Origin: Actinomycetota bacterium
Lineage (GTDB): Bacteria; Actinomycetota; Acidimicrobiia; Acidimicrobiales; Ilumatobacteraceae
Length of the DNA: 64,000 nt
Assembly (NCBI GenBank): GCA_030645495.1
Contig: JAUSLV010000027.1
Coordinates: 62,001 to 126,000, forward strand
Reading direction: 5' to 3'
Shown here: one piece after another, positions 16,339 through 28,396 of the stretch
How positions within the stretch are numbered: position 1 is the first letter of the stretch
Layout: each line of letters begins with the position of its first letter
Notes under the pieces: generated by a model
What the model was told of the DNA's origin: nothing
The model's database searches: none
The model's input: only the letters and a program-made list of their open reading frames with translations
Program-made: the position numbers and the translations under genes

Positions 16339-17706
16339 ATGGCGGATGACATGCAGCCCACGGCGGACCCTCCCGATGCACAGGTGGTCGGCTCGCCGCC
16401 GCCGGCTGGCGCACCATGCACACCCGACCACCGGCGGTTGCTGCGGATCGGGTTGGCTGCCACCGGCGCTGTCGCGCTGGTCGTTGCCGTGGTGCTCGTG
16501 CTGACCAACGATGACGACGATGGATCGTCCACCGGGGTCAGCCCGGTCACCGACACCGCCGACTCCACCGGCACGAGCCAGGCCCCGACCACGAGTGCCA
16601 CGACAAACGCCACGGTGGCAGCGACCGAGCCGCCCAGCTCCAGCGGGTCGACTGCGGTGTTCACGGCCCCAGGGACGGTCTTCGCGCTCAGCCACGACGG
16701 CACCCGCCTCGCGACCGGCTCCATCGACGGTCCCACCACCACCGTCTGGGACCTTCGCTCAGGCGACCAGCTGTTCACGTTCGACGACTGGGCCTTCAGC
16801 CTCACCTTCACCCCGGACGACCGGCTCCTGGTGTCGACCTCCACTTGGGACCTCGAACACGGGTACAACGGCAGCAGCCGTTCGTTCCGCGTCGCCGACG
16901 GACAGCAGGTGGCGGAGTTCCCGGAGAGCTACTCACTGAGCGGTGACGGCAAATACCTGGTCGGTAAGGCGGCGGGGGTGCTGGAGTTCCGCGACGTGAA
17001 CACCGGCGCGCTGGCCTCGACCTTCAGCCTCTCCGCAGACGCGATGTCAGGGGAGGCAGGCCCCGACGGGCGACACCTCCTTCTGCGGGGCTGGGTGGTT
17101 GACGTGGGCGACGTCGTGAGCGGGCAGGTGCTCTACCGGCTCAGCGCCCCAGAGGGTTGCGCGGATGGCGGCGACAGGTTCAGCCCTGACGGACGACGGA
17201 TCATGATGACCGTCGAATGTGGCGGCATGGTCCTGTCCACCATGGTCGTCGACACGGACACCGGTGGCGTCGTGCTCGACCTCAACGATGCGGCGCCGGT
17301 GGCATTGAGCGCGGATGGGTCGCAGATCCTCACGGCCTACACGTCAGCGGATCCCGGCGGCACGCTGCGTGTGTGGGACACCGCCACCGGCCAGCTGCTG
17401 CACACCTTGGCCCTGCCGACGAGCACCTTCGACGACATCCCCGGCGGCACGAGCCCGGACTTCACCCTCACCGCGGGCACGCCTGGAGAATTCAGCAACG
17501 ACGGTCGACGGATCGTGACGACGATGTATGCCGACAGCTCGAACGGGCCAGTTCCGGTCACGTTCGTGTGGGATGTCGCCACCGAGACGCTGCTCTTCCA
17601 CTCGTGGCGACTCGCACAGGTCGATGGCCTCAGCGCCGACGGCTCCACCGTCGTCGGCATTCGGTCCGACTGGCCGACCTCGACCATCGAGGTCTACCGG
17701 TTCTGA
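16339..17706 (+). CDS. Membrane-anchored WD40-like beta-propeller protein
   Basis: A 455-residue protein with a short Pro-rich cytoplasmic tail, one membrane segment (about 34-55), a Thr/Ser-rich linker and a C-terminal repeat region. The repeats carry WD40-like features: 'ALSHDGTRLATGS', 'VWDLRSGDQLF', 'ALSADGSQILTAY', 'VWDTATGQLLHTL', 'GRRIVTTMY', 'VWDVATETLLF'. The propeller probably lies outside the cell and serves protein contact; no catalytic motif is seen. TATGGT (16325-16330) is 8 nt before ATG 16339, suggesting a leaderless mRNA. It sits between hypE and the minus-strand hydrogenase genes, overlapping the protease gene end by 13 bp, so a hydrogenase role is possible but unproven. Confidence 0.75.
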   Translation: MADDMQPTADPPDAQVVGSPPPAGAPCTPDHRRLLRIGLAATGAVALVVAVVLVLTNDDDDGSSTGVSPVTDTADSTGTSQAPTTSATTNATVAATEPPSSSGSTAVFTAPGTVFALSHDGTRLATGSIDGPTTTVWDLRSGDQLFTFDDWAFSLTFTPDDRLLVSTSTWDLEHGYNGSSRSFRVADGQQVAEFPESYSLSGDGKYLVGKAAGVLEFRDVNTGALASTFSLSADAMSGEAGPDGRHLLLRGWVVDVGDVVSGQVLYRLSAPEGCADGGDRFSPDGRRIMMTVECGGMVLSTMVVDTDTGGVVLDLNDAAPVALSADGSQILTAYTSADPGGTLRVWDTATGQLLHTLALPTSTFDDIPGGTSPDFTLTAGTPGEFSNDGRRIVTTMYADSSNGPVPVTFVWDVATETLLFHSWRLAQVDGLSADGSTVVGIRSDWPTSTIEVYRF

Positions 17707-18200
17707 AGTGCGGCGCCGATCGCGTTCGACAGGAACTCGACGGCGCGGGCCACACCCGCAGCGACCGGCGCCGACAGGCCTTCGCCGTTGTCGAACTCCA
17801 CACCTTCGATGCCCAGGATGCGCAGCTCGGCCGGCAGCAGGTCGAGCGCGTCGGCCAGGTCGACGGCCTCGCCCAGGCCCAGCAGGTGCCCGCCACCGAG
17901 GCGCTTGCCGCTGTCGTCGAGATCGCCGAGGTGCTGCGCATCCACCTCGTGAATCGTGCCCGCGGGGCGACCACTGCGCACCGCATCCACGATCCACACC
18001 GTGCGCGAGCCCTCCCACGCCTGCACCACGCGCACCGACTCGCCGTCCAGCTCCACCAATCGCACCCGCGGGTCGGCGCCCCACTGCGCGGCCAACCGTT
18101 GCAGCACCGCACCCGCCGCGCCGTCGTCGCGCCGGTACGGGTTGCCGATGCCGATCACCGTGACGGCCGGCGGCGCAGGCGGCGGCGCCGCCGCGCTCAC
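17694..18200 (-). CDS. [NiFe] hydrogenase maturation protease
   Basis: A 168-residue endopeptidase of the HycI/HyaD (M52) family, which removes the C-terminal extension of the large subunit after nickel insertion. It has '[14 protein letters not shown]' with the nickel-sensing Asp in the conserved 'GNxxxxDDG' motif, and '[10 protein letters not shown]' with the second metal-ligand Asp. The start GTG 18200 overlaps the end of the large-subunit gene by 4 bp, placing it last in the hydrogenase operon. Confidence 0.9.
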   Translation of the reverse strand: MSAAAPPPAPPAVTVIGIGNPYRRDDGAAGAVLQRLAAQWGADPRVRLVELDGESVRVVQAWEGSRTVWIVDAVRSGRPAGTIHEVDAQHLGDLDDSGKRLGGGHLLGLGEAVDLADALDLLPAELRILGIEGVEFDNGEGLSAPVAAGVARAVEFLSNAIGAALQNR

Positions 18201-19504
18201 GTGCGGATCACCCGCATGTCGAGGAAGTGCGTGGCGCACGAGATGCACGGGTCGTAGTTGCGAACCGCTTGCTCGCACAGGTGCTCGAGAGCCGCGTCGT
18301 CGAGGTGCAGCGAGTGCTCCACCAGGTGCATCAAGTCGTGCTCGATCGAGGGTTGGTTCTGCGACGTGGGCGGCACGATCTGCGCGGTGACGACCAGCCC
18401 GTCGGCATCGAGCTCGTAGCGGTGCCACAGCAGGCCGCGCGGCGCCTCGCTCCACCCGCACCCCACTGCCGCCCGCGGCTCGACCGGCACGAACGAGCGG
18501 GCGGGCAGCACGTAGCCGTCGGCAATTACCAACGCCACCTCGCACGCGTGCACGGTCTCGATCGCGCGCACGAGGATGCTGCGGAACGGGTTGCGCTCGG
18601 CGGGTGTGAGCCCCAACTCGGCGGCGAGCGCGGCGGCCTGCGGCGCGAGGTGATCGGCGTTGAGCGCGAACCGCGCCAGCGGACCAACCATGTAGTCGCC
18701 ACCGGCCAGCATGCGGCCGTGCAGCGCGGTGGAGTGCTGCACGTGCTCTTCGGCGAAGTGGTCGCGCCACTCGTGCGCCTCGATGTTCAGCCCGCCGTCG
18801 CTGACCAACCGCTCGCCCAACATCGGGTATTCGGTGGGGTGGCGCAGCGCCACCAGCGCGATGTCGTGCGGCAGTTCGTGCAGCGGCATCGGGAACGTGG
18901 CCACCCAGCGGGCCACGTCGATGGAAGCCTGCAGCGCCCAGCGCAGTTCCTCCGCGAGGTCGCGCATGGTGGCCAGCGACGGGGCGCTGTAGAAGCCACC
19001 CACCTTCACGTTGATCGGGTGCACAGCACGGCCGCCCACCACCTCCACGATGCGGTTGCCGATCTTCTTCAGCCGCAGCCCACGCTCCACCTCGGCGCGG
19101 TGATCGGCCGCCATAGCGATCCCGCTGTGGTAGCCGAGGAAGTCGGGCGCGTGCAGCAGATGGATGTGCAACGCATGGCTCTCGATCCACTCGCCGCAGT
19201 ACAGCAGGTGGCGCAGCGTGCGGATGTCGGGGTCGACCTCCACGCCACAGGCGGCCTCGATCGCCTGGCACGCGCTCATCTGGTACGCCACCGGGCAGAT
19301 GCCGCAGATGCGCGCAGTGATGTCGGCCGGCTCGGTGTACTTGCGGCCGCGCAGGAACCCCTCGAAGAATCGCGGCGGCTCGAAGATGCGCAGGCGCACG
19401 TCGGTGAGCGCGCCCTCGTGGATCTCCACGATCAGCCCACCCTCACCTTCCACGCGGGCCAGGGCATCCACCTCGAAGCGTCGGGCGCGATGTTCGTGCG
19501 TCAT
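18197..19504 (-). CDS. hyhL: Group 3b [NiFe] hydrogenase large (alpha) subunit
   Basis: The 435-residue catalytic subunit of a cytosolic NAD(P)-linked bidirectional hydrogenase (sulfhydrogenase type). Nickel ligands are in the N-terminal L1 motif '[16 protein letters not shown]' (about 88-103) and the C-terminal L2 motif 'DPCISCATH'. After the His of L2 a 9-residue tail 'FLDMRVIRT' remains, the likely piece removed by the maturation protease. All four ligands are Cys, not Sec. The gene overlaps the small subunit by 4 bp (ATGA). Group 3b is inferred from the L1/L2 motifs and the beta-gamma-delta-alpha gene set. Symbols follow the mycobacterial Hyh enzyme. Confidence 0.94.
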   Translation of the reverse strand: MTHEHRARRFEVDALARVEGEGGLIVEIHEGALTDVRLRIFEPPRFFEGFLRGRKYTEPADITARICGICPVAYQMSACQAIEAACGVEVDPDIRTLRHLLYCGEWIESHALHIHLLHAPDFLGYHSGIAMAADHRAEVERGLRLKKIGNRIVEVVGGRAVHPINVKVGGFYSAPSLATMRDLAEELRWALQASIDVARWVATFPMPLHELPHDIALVALRHPTEYPMLGERLVSDGGLNIEAHEWRDHFAEEHVQHSTALHGRMLAGGDYMVGPLARFALNADHLAPQAAALAAELGLTPAERNPFRSILVRAIETVHACEVALVIADGYVLPARSFVPVEPRAAVGCGWSEAPRGLLWHRYELDADGLVVTAQIVPPTSQNQPSIEHDLMHLVEHSLHLDDAALEHLCEQAVRNYDPCISCATHFLDMRVIRT

Positions 19505-20289
19505 GCGTGCTCCTTCGCGCGTAGCTGCACGCGCTGTGCGCCACCGGCGAACTCGGGGGCGGCGACGTTGAACGTGCGCAGCGCGCGCAACAGGTCGGCG
19601 TCGGCGATACCGGCAGCGCGCCACGCTGTGTGCAGCGCATCGACGTCCGCAGACTCGGAGGGGCCGAAGCAGCCGAAGCAGCCGCGCTGGAACGACGGGC
19701 ACAACGCGGCGCAGCCGGCGTGCGTGACAGGGCCGAGGCAAGCGGTGCCGTGCGCCACCAGCACGCACGTGTTGCCGGCGGCCTTGCACTCCACGCACAC
19801 GCTGTGGCCGGTGGGTGCAGGACGCCGACCGGCCACCAGCGCGGTGATCGTGGAGAGCAGCACTTCCTTGGAGATCGGGCAGCCGCGCAGTTCGAGATCG
19901 ACTTGCACGTGATCGGCGATCGGCGTGCTGGTGGCGAGCGTCTCGATCCAGTCGGGTCGGGCGTACACCGCGGCCGTGTAGCCGGCGACATCCGCGCTGT
20001 TGCGCAAGGCCTGCACACCGCCGGCGGTGGCGCATGCTCCGATCGTCACCAACAGGCCCGAGCGCTCGCGCACGTCGCGGATGCGTTCGGCATCGTGCGC
20101 CGTCGTGATCGAACCCTCGACCAGCGAGATGTCGTAGTGATCCAGCAGCTCACTCGGCCCGGCCTCGAGGAACAGGCGCAGGTCGAGCGCGGCAGCGATC
20201 GCCAACAGCTCGTCCTCGCAGTCGATGATCGTGAGTTGGCAGCCGTCGCACGAGGCGAACTTCCACACGGCCACGGTGGGTGCGCTCAT
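19501..20289 (-). CDS. hyhS: Group 3b [NiFe] hydrogenase small (delta) subunit
   Basis: A 262-residue electron-transfer subunit without a Tat signal, consistent with a cytosolic enzyme. Proximal cluster ligands are in 'SCDGCQLTI' (residues 13-21), 'GACATAGG' and 'RGCPISK'. The C-terminal part carries the remaining clusters in '[11 protein letters not shown]', '[11 protein letters not shown]' and '[12 protein letters not shown]'. It passes electrons between the NiFe site and the flavin subunit. Both ends overlap neighbours by 4 bp. Confidence 0.94.
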   Translation of the reverse strand: MSAPTVAVWKFASCDGCQLTIIDCEDELLAIAAALDLRLFLEAGPSELLDHYDISLVEGSITTAHDAERIRDVRERSGLLVTIGACATAGGVQALRNSADVAGYTAAVYARPDWIETLATSTPIADHVQVDLELRGCPISKEVLLSTITALVAGRRPAPTGHSVCVECKAAGNTCVLVAHGTACLGPVTHAGCAALCPSFQRGCFGCFGPSESADVDALHTAWRAAGIADADLLRALRTFNVAAPEFAGGAQRVQLRAKEHA

Positions 20290-21125
20290 CGTCCCCTCAC
20301 CTCCAGCAGCTCGTCAACGGTGTCCCAGCGCACGACCGCGCCGTCGCGGCACAGCAGGTGCGGCCCCAGCTGGCAGCGGCCGCAGTGGCCGATGCCGCAG
20401 TGCATGTTGCGCTCGAGCGACACCCACACGTCATGCGGTTGCGCCCCCAGCGCGATCACGGCGCGGGCACCCGACGTCATCATCATCTCCGGCCCGCACA
20501 CGAACGCCATGTCGTGGTGCACGCCCAACCGCTGCAGCATTGCTGTGGCCGTTCCCACCGCGCCGTTCCAGGTGCGATCGGCAGCATCCACCGTGACATG
20601 CACGCTCGCCCCCGCAGCGCGCCAACGGTCGAGGTCGGCGCCGAACAGCAGCTGTGCGGGCTCGCGGGTGCCCAGGATCACGGTCACCTGCCCGGCCTGC
20701 GCTGCCACCAACGCGTCGATCGCCATCCGCAGCGGGGCGATGCCCAGCCCGCCGGCCATCACCACGATGTCGCGCCCTGCGGCAGCGGCCACCGGCCAGG
20801 CGGTGCCGAACGGGCCGCGCAGGCCCATCACGTCGCCGACGGCTGAGCCCACCATGGCGGCGCTCGTGCGACCCACCGTGCGCACCGTCAGCAGCACTTC
20901 ACCGGCGACCCCCATGCGGCTGACCGAGATCGGGATCTCGCCGACACCGAACACCCACACGGTCATGAACTGGCCGGGCAACGCAACGGGCAGCGCGGCA
21001 TCCACCGGCACGAGGCTGAGCGTGGTGACATCGGCCGACTCGGGGTGAGTGGCCACCACGCGGTACGGCGTGGGCTGCATCGGGTCGGGGGCCGTGATCG
21101 GGAGGGGTTCAGCGAGCGATCCCAT
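20286..21125 (-). CDS. hyhG: Group 3b hydrogenase FAD/NAD(P)-binding (gamma) subunit
   Basis: A 279-residue ferredoxin-reductase-like diaphorase subunit. An FAD-binding beta barrel ('IPISVSRMG') is followed by an NAD(P)-binding Rossmann part ('VMAGGLGIAPLRMAIDAL') and a C-terminal [2Fe-2S]-type cysteine cluster ('MHCGIGHCGRC' and 'LLCRDG'), as in PyrK and HydG. It exchanges electrons with NAD(P)H. I chose ATG 21125, which lies 17 nt inside the end of the cyclic-nucleotide-binding gene; longer in-frame sequence upstream is not family-like. Confidence 0.92.
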   Translation of the reverse strand: MGSLAEPLPITAPDPMQPTPYRVVATHPESADVTTLSLVPVDAALPVALPGQFMTVWVFGVGEIPISVSRMGVAGEVLLTVRTVGRTSAAMVGSAVGDVMGLRGPFGTAWPVAAAAGRDIVVMAGGLGIAPLRMAIDALVAAQAGQVTVILGTREPAQLLFGADLDRWRAAGASVHVTVDAADRTWNGAVGTATAMLQRLGVHHDMAFVCGPEMMMTSGARAVIALGAQPHDVWVSLERNMHCGIGHCGRCQLGPHLLCRDGAVVRWDTVDELLEVRGR

Positions 21126-21570
21126 AGATGTCCACCAGTTGATGACGGGTTGCCTCCAGCCGCGCGGCCAGCACCCGTGTGAGTTGGTCGGCCACGTGGA
21201 AGCCCAGCTCGTGATCGGCTGCACACGCAGCTCGCAGCTGTGCGGCGTCGAGGTCGAGCATCCGCATCGCGTCGAGGGCGATCACGTCGAAGTGCCAGCG
21301 GTGCGGCTCCATGAACCACGACCACCCGATCACCTCACCGGTGTGCACCGTGGCCACCACCAGCGGCTCGCGGTCGGCGGCATGGATCTCGATGCCGGCG
21401 CGACCGTGCACGACCGCGTGGAACACGTCGGCGTGGGCGCCGGTGCGCGCGATCCACTCGCCTGCAGGCACGTCGCGCACGAACGTGAACGCGGCGAGCG
21501 TAGCGAGACCGCGCTCGTCGAGGCCGGAGAAGAACGGATGGCTGGCCAGTGCGTCGCGGATCTCGTTCAT
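21109..21570 (-). CDS. Cyclic-nucleotide-binding domain protein within the hydrogenase operon
   Basis: A 153-residue single CNB (cAMP receptor-type) domain without a helix-turn-helix. A 'P-F-F-S-G-L' start helix, 'VPAGEWIARTGAHAD' and 'EVIGWSWF' in the phosphate-binding cassette place are recognisable. In CRP the cassette reads 'GE[LF]..-R-[ST]'; here the ligand-binding Arg is not obvious, so nucleotide binding is uncertain. It sits between hyhB and hyhG with overlaps on both sides, so it is made with the hydrogenase and may adjust it allosterically (inference). I recall similar genes in other actinobacterial group 3b operons. Confidence 0.82.
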   Translation of the reverse strand: MNEIRDALASHPFFSGLDERGLATLAAFTFVRDVPAGEWIARTGAHADVFHAVVHGRAGIEIHAADREPLVVATVHTGEVIGWSWFMEPHRWHFDVIALDAMRMLDLDAAQLRAACAADHELGFHVADQLTRVLAARLEATRHQLVDIYGIAR

Positions 21571-22751
21571 GCGGAGCTGCCCTTCTGAGAGTTGGGGGGC
21601 TGTGCGGCTGTGGGCAGGCCGGCCAGCACCGCGGCCTCGTGCACGATGTCGATGCCTGCCGGGCACCACGTGGTGCAGCGGCCGCAGCCCACGCAGCCGG
21701 TGGTGCCGAACTGTGCGGTCCAGGTCTGCAGCTTGTGCGTCAGCCACTGGCGGTAACGGGCCTTCGTGGTGGCTCGCACGGCGTGGCCACCGAGCGTGGA
21801 GTGGTCGAGCTGGAAGCACGAGGCCCAGTCCTGCTCGCGCACCGTCTCGATCGGCGCCGAGCCGTCGTCGGTGAGGCCGGTGTGATCCGAGAAGGTGGAG
21901 CAGAAGCAGGTGGGGCACACCATCGTGCAGTTGCCGCACGACAAGCAGCGTTCGGCCACGGCCTCCCAGTTCGGGTGGTGGTCGGTGCCCTGCAGCAGCG
22001 CGGGTAGCGCTGCCCCATCCAGCCGTCGCGGCATGCCGTCGGCCGCGGCACGGGCCACGCCGTTGGCCGCAGCGAGGTCGTCGGTCGTCGCCGCGCCCAT
22101 CTCCAACCGCAGCAGCAGTTCGGCGCCGCGGTCGCTGCCGGCCTCGGCGACCAGCCGGTGGCCGACAGCATCGTGCACCTCGGTGAGCCGCACGTCGAAA
22201 CCGGCCGCAGGCTGCGGGCCGCCACCCATCGAGGTGCACCAGCAGGTGGCCGCCGGCACGCCGCAGGTGACCGCGACCACGAACACGCCATCGCGACGCT
22301 GCGCATAGCGCGGGTCGGGGTGCAGCGGATCGAGCACCACCCGATCGAGCACCGCCATCGCCCGCACCTCGCAGTCGCGAGCGCCGATGAACGCCAGTGG
22401 CTGGGCGGCCGGGGGCGGCGAGGTGACCACGAACGAGCCATCGGTGCGGCGGATGCGCAACACCTCCTGGTGCGCCGGGTACACGAACTGCTTCCACGAG
22501 TCGGCGCCCGGAGTCCAGCCGAAGCGGTGGCCCGAGTCGTCGTGGTGCAGTCGCCAGCGGCCGGGCGACTGCTCGACGGTCACACTCGTGGGCAGGTCGT
22601 CGCCGCTGCCCAGGTCGGCGTACGCGATCACGCCGTCACGTTCCACCGGCCCGACCACGCGGTAGCCGTCTGCCGCCAGTGCCTGCACCAGGGCCTCGAG
22701 CCCCGAGCGGGGATCGAGTCGTACGGCGACCGGAGCGTGGGAACTCGCCAT
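21567..22751 (-). CDS. hyhB: Group 3b hydrogenase iron-sulfur (beta) subunit
   Basis: A 394-residue 4Fe-4S ferredoxin-type subunit (HydB/HyhB). The N-terminal two thirds contain the family's own domain with '[12 protein letters not shown]'. Two cluster motifs follow: '[16 protein letters not shown]' and '[16 protein letters not shown]', for two [4Fe-4S] clusters that relay electrons between HyhG and HyhS. I preferred ATG 22751; an in-frame TTG at 22787 would add 12 residues and neither has a strong RBS. The first gene of the structural operon, it lies 67 bp after coaE on the same strand, so some read-through from coaE is possible. Confidence 0.92.
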   Translation of the reverse strand: MASSHAPVAVRLDPRSGLEALVQALAADGYRVVGPVERDGVIAYADLGSGDDLPTSVTVEQSPGRWRLHHDDSGHRFGWTPGADSWKQFVYPAHQEVLRIRRTDGSFVVTSPPPAAQPLAFIGARDCEVRAMAVLDRVVLDPLHPDPRYAQRRDGVFVVAVTCGVPAATCWCTSMGGGPQPAAGFDVRLTEVHDAVGHRLVAEAGSDRGAELLLRLEMGAATTDDLAAANGVARAAADGMPRRLDGAALPALLQGTDHHPNWEAVAERCLSCGNCTMVCPTCFCSTFSDHTGLTDDGSAPIETVREQDWASCFQLDHSTLGGHAVRATTKARYRQWLTHKLQTWTAQFGTTGCVGCGRCTTWCPAGIDIVHEAAVLAGLPTAAQPPNSQKGSSA

Positions 22752-22818
22752 CAGCAGCAGCGTGCGCCGGTAGGTGGCCGCGGACAAGAGGCGAACGGCC
22801 TCGCGGGGTCCGCCGAGG

Positions 22819-23445
22819 TCATGCGGTGACGACTTCCTCGGCGCCCCACCCGATGATCCGGTGCCACAGCGCGGCGACCCGCTCGGTGAGCCACTCGAGG
22901 TCGGCGCCGTTCGTCACCACCACATCGGCCACGGCGCGTCGCTGTGCGTCGGTCGCCTGCGATGCGATCCGCGCGCGCACGTCGTCGGCGTTCATCCCTC
23001 GCTCGACCGCCCGTTCGACGCGCAGCTCCGTGGGGGCCTCCACCACCACCACCTTCGTGTACGACCGTCCGTCGGCCAACTGACCGAGGTTGCTCTCCAC
23101 CAGGATCGCCATGTCGAGCACGACGATCGCGTGGGCCGGCAACGTGTCGAGTCGTGCGGCCAGTTCGGCGTTGATCGCCGGATGGCTGATGGCGGTGAGC
23201 CGAGCCAACGCCTCGGGCTGCCCGAACACTGCGGCACCCAACGCGGCACGGTCGATATGCCCGTGTTCGTCGACCACGTCGTCGCCGAACTCGTCGCACA
23301 CCGCCGCCTCGGCACGACCTCCGGGAGCGATCACTGCCCGACCGAGCGCATCGATGTCGATCACCACCGCCCCGCGCGCCGCGAGCATCCTGGCCACCGT
23401 GGACTTCCCCGAACCAATACCACCCGTGAGACCGATGACCAGCAC
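22819..23445 (-). CDS. coaE: Dephospho-CoA kinase
   Basis: CoaE (208 residues) phosphorylates dephospho-CoA, the last step of coenzyme A synthesis. The P-loop 'IGLTGGIGSGKST' is at residues 3-15, followed by 'DIDALGRAVIAPGG', which carries the catalytic Asp. 'AISHPAI' and 'VLDMAILVES' are in their expected places. GTG 23445 is preceded by TATGGT at 6 nt, without Shine-Dalgarno, suggesting a leaderless mRNA. It is divergent from the cation ATPase gene. Confidence 0.95.
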   Translation of the reverse strand: MLVIGLTGGIGSGKSTVARMLAARGAVVIDIDALGRAVIAPGGRAEAAVCDEFGDDVVDEHGHIDRAALGAAVFGQPEALARLTAISHPAINAELAARLDTLPAHAIVVLDMAILVESNLGQLADGRSYTKVVVVEAPTELRVERAVERGMNADDVRARIASQATDAQRRAVADVVVTNGADLEWLTERVAALWHRIIGWGAEEVVTA

Positions 23446-23566
23446 GGCGCGACCATAGTTCGGCTGCGCAGCCACGCGTAACGATGTGTGCCGAGGCGGC
23501 CGCACGATGATTCTGCGCGTCAGCGACGGCCCCTCCGCCGGCAGATGGCGGGTTAACGTCAACCCT

Positions 23567-25924
<2,358 letters not shown>

Positions 25925-25980
25925 TCTCCACCACAGCGGCTTCCCCCCGGATCATCCTCGCCACCCTTCCGGGAGCACTC

Positions 25981-26484
25981 ATGCCGTACACCCCGCGCCG
26001 CCGTATGCCGCGCCGCCGCCAGCAGGCGCTGCACCTCCAGTCCGACGATCTGTGCTGGAGCATCTACCACCCCGACCCCGACGAGCCGATCGTGCTGTCG
26101 GGCTTCGCCGAGGCCGCCGCGCTCGCGGTCGATGCCACCGAGCTACCGGTACGCAACGAGATCCTGGTGCTGCTCGACGAGCATCGGCGGGTCACTGCGA
26201 TGCTCATCGATCCGCCGGCCGAGGTGGGGCTGCTGGTGGGCATGGCCGCGCTGCCGGGGGTGGAGGCGCCGTTCTGCCAGACGCTGTGCATCGTCGTGCA
26301 GCCCGAGGTGGCGCTCGGCCCGCCGCACGACGACGACCGCCGCGGCTACTTCGCGCTGCGCCGGGCGCACATGGCGCAGGGGCTGTTGCTGCTCGACGTG
26401 ATCCTCACCGACGGCGACAACATCCGCAGCTTGTCGATCGGCTGCGACCCCGACCCGGCCTGGTTCGACGAGCCTGCTGCCTGA
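25981..26484 (+). CDS. Hypothetical protein, 167 residues
   Basis: I do not recognise the family. The N-terminus is strongly basic ('RRRMPRRRQQ'). The middle alternates short strands and helices ('NEILVLLDEHRRVTAMLIDPPAE'-type, no membrane segment), and the C-terminus is acidic. It has an 'ALRRAHMAQGLLLLDVILTD' helix and strand reminiscent of RadC/DUF-type alpha-beta domains, but metal-binding motifs are absent. Codon use is like its neighbours. It starts at ATG 25981, 56 bp after ctpE, and may share its transcript. Confidence 0.65.
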   Translation: MPYTPRRRMPRRRQQALHLQSDDLCWSIYHPDPDEPIVLSGFAEAAALAVDATELPVRNEILVLLDEHRRVTAMLIDPPAEVGLLVGMAALPGVEAPFCQTLCIVVQPEVALGPPHDDDRRGYFALRRAHMAQGLLLLDVILTDGDNIRSLSIGCDPDPAWFDEPAA

Positions 26485-26518
26485 ACCGCACACGGCCGCC
26501 GCCTACGATCGGCGGCCT

Positions 26519-27430
26519 ATGACCGCAACTCCTGCACAGGCCATCCCCGCACCCGCCGTGTGCGTCGTCACCGGCGCCAACAGCGGCATCGGCCGCGCCA
26601 CCGCGATCCACCTCGCCGGCGCGGGCTACACCGTGTGGGGCACCGTGCGCGCCCTGTCGAAGGCCACCAAGCTGCAGGCGATGGCCGACACGGCCGGCGT
26701 GCAGGTGCAGTTGGTGGAACTCGACGTGGCCGATGACGAGTCGGTGCGCGCCGGGTTCGAGCAGCTGCTGACGGCCACCGACGGCGTGGTGGACGTGCTG
26801 GTGAACAACGCGGGTGTGGGTGGCAACTCGGTGGCCGAGGAGTGCCCCACCCAGCTGTATCTCGACGTGATGAACATCAACTTGTGCGGCCCGGCCCGCT
26901 GCTGGCAGCAGGTGCTGCCGGGCATGCGTGCACGCGGCCGCGGTGCGATCGTCAACGTCACGTCCATCGTCGGGCGCATCGCCGCGCTCGCGCAGAGCCC
27001 GTACGTGGCCTCGAAGTGGGCGCTGGAGGGTGTCAGCGAAGAGCTGGCGCAAGAGCTGGCGCCGTTCGGTGTGCGCGTGGCGATCGTCGAGCCGGGCGTC
27101 ACCAAGTCGGCGATCTTCGCCAAGAACATCGACACGCCGCGCACCACCGACGCCTACGACCCCGCCTACCGGCGGATGTTCCAGATGTACGCGGCCGGCC
27201 TGGCCCGCGCCACCGACCCCACCGAGGTGGGCAAGGTGGTGCACGCGGCCATCACGTCCGCCACACCGGTGCTGCGCCACGCGGTCAGCTGGGGCGCTGC
27301 CGAGCTGTTGGCCGGCCGCGCGGCGATCACCGACGAGCAGTGGGTGGCACTCGGTGCCCCGGCCGACGACGAGGCGTATTACGACGCGTTCGCGGCCACG
27401 TTCGGGCTGAACCTGCGCGACATCGGCTGA
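26519..27430 (+). CDS. Short-chain dehydrogenase/reductase
   Basis: A 303-residue NAD(P)-dependent SDR. It shows the cofactor motif 'TGANSGIG' (about 19-26), 'VNNAG' (about 97-101), the catalytic Ser in 'VNVTSIVG' and 'YVASK' with catalytic Tyr and Lys. The substrate loop and C-terminus are longer than in minimal SDRs. TACGAT (26504-26509) is 9 nt before ATG 26519 and no Shine-Dalgarno is visible. Substrate is unknown. Confidence 0.88.
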   Translation: MTATPAQAIPAPAVCVVTGANSGIGRATAIHLAGAGYTVWGTVRALSKATKLQAMADTAGVQVQLVELDVADDESVRAGFEQLLTATDGVVDVLVNNAGVGGNSVAEECPTQLYLDVMNINLCGPARCWQQVLPGMRARGRGAIVNVTSIVGRIAALAQSPYVASKWALEGVSEELAQELAPFGVRVAIVEPGVTKSAIFAKNIDTPRTTDAYDPAYRRMFQMYAAGLARATDPTEVGKVVHAAITSATPVLRHAVSWGAAELLAGRAAITDEQWVALGAPADDEAYYDAFAATFGLNLRDIG

Positions 27431-27449
27431 ACGCGCGACGGGCCCGGCC

Positions 27450-27785
27450 TCAGTCGGCGGAGGGGTCCACGATCGCCGGGCGGTGCAGGATTGCCGAGGT
27501 GGGCACCATCACCACCGACCCCGCGGCCGTCACCGCGGCGGTGCCATCCACGATCAGCGTGTACTCACCCGGCGACGGGTGCGGGAACACCATCGTCACT
27601 TCCGGCCGCTGAGCGATGTTGGCGCACGTGGTGCGGCCACCATCGGCGTGCAGCACGCCGTCGCGCAGGTCGGTGGGCACGGCCAGCGAGTGCGCGCGCA
27701 GGTCGTCGCGCACGGTCACCAGGTAGCCCCACGGGTAGGGCGCGAGCGCGGTGGGCAGCTCGGCGACGGGTACGGGAATGCTCAC
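27450..27785 (-). CDS. Pyridoxamine 5'-phosphate oxidase-like flavin/F420 split-barrel protein
   Basis: A 111-residue protein that looks like a short PPOX split barrel: 'GYLVTVRDDLRAHSLAVP' is the first strand pair and 'GRTTCANIAQRPEVTMVFP' contains the 'N-[IL]-x-x-x-P-x-V-[ST]' segment common in PNPOx-like and F420-binding enzymes. The C-terminus 'TSAILHRPA' is also typical. GTG 27785 overlaps the stop of the M23 peptidase gene by 4 bp. Cofactor and substrate are unknown. Confidence 0.7.
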   Translation of the reverse strand: MSIPVPVAELPTALAPYPWGYLVTVRDDLRAHSLAVPTDLRDGVLHADGGRTTCANIAQRPEVTMVFPHPSPGEYTLIVDGTAAVTAAGSVVMVPTSAILHRPAIVDPSAD

Positions 27786-28396
27786 GAGACGGTGCACCCC
27801 GCGGGCACGGTCAGCAGCGGCAACGGGTTCACCGGTGCACCTCCGCCGGGATGCAGTTCGAAGTGCAGGTGGTAGTTGCCGACACCCGGGTTGCCGGTGT
27901 CGCCGATGTACCCGATCACCTGCCCCTTCACGACTGTCGATCCACGGGTGAGGCCGGCGGCGAACGCCGACAGGTGGGCGTACACGTAGTACGTGCCGCC
28001 CACCGTGGCGGTCAGCTTCCACAGGTTGCCCGACAGCTTGCTGCCGTTCGTTCCGTCGCCGACAGACGCCTGGTAGGTGAGCGTGCCGTCGGCCATCGCG
28101 TACACCTCTTGCCCGAGCGAGGCGAGGATGTCGGTGCCCTCGTGCGAGCGACCACCCGAGCGCGGATCGCCGTAGTTGTCGAGGATCGCGCAGCGCGGCC
28201 GCACCTGCATCGGGAAGTTCTCGGGAGCCAGCGGCCGCATTCGCTGCGCGGGCTGCAGCACCTCGGCGGCGCGGGTGACCTCGGGGATGGTGGGCGTCGA
28301 GGCCGCGCCGACCAGGCGCGCCGACGACACGACCGCCGTGAGCAACAACACGGCGGCCAGGGCCGACAGCGAACGATGAGAATGGCGAATCGACAA
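27782..28396 (-). CDS. Secreted M23 (LytM) family peptidase
   Basis: A 204-residue exported protein with a signal peptide (about 1-31) and a LytM-type endopeptidase domain that would act on peptidoglycan cross-bridges. Zinc ligands are His85 and Asp89 in 'SHEGTD' and the HxH pair in 'NYHLHFE' (about 176-178); 'YAHLS' near 139 gives the usual active-site His. All ligands are present, so it is probably active. The start is TTG 28396, supported by AGGAG 6-7 nt upstream. Residues 43-52 carry 'AAEVLQPAQR', nearly repeated at the C-terminus of the subtilase at 46652-48442. Confidence 0.87.
   Translation of the reverse strand: MSIRHSHRSLSALAAVLLLTAVVSSARLVGAASTPTIPEVTRAAEVLQPAQRMRPLAPENFPMQVRPRCAILDNYGDPRSGGRSHEGTDILASLGQEVYAMADGTLTYQASVGDGTNGSKLSGNLWKLTATVGGTYYVYAHLSAFAAGLTRGSTVVKGQVIGYIGDTGNPGVGNYHLHFELHPGGGAPVNPLPLLTVPAGCTVS

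Noticed and set aside
18197-19504. Selenocysteine in the hydrogenase large subunit, as in some [NiFeSe] enzymes
   Set aside because: L2 reads D-P-C-x-x-C with ordinary Cys codons. There is no in-frame TGA.
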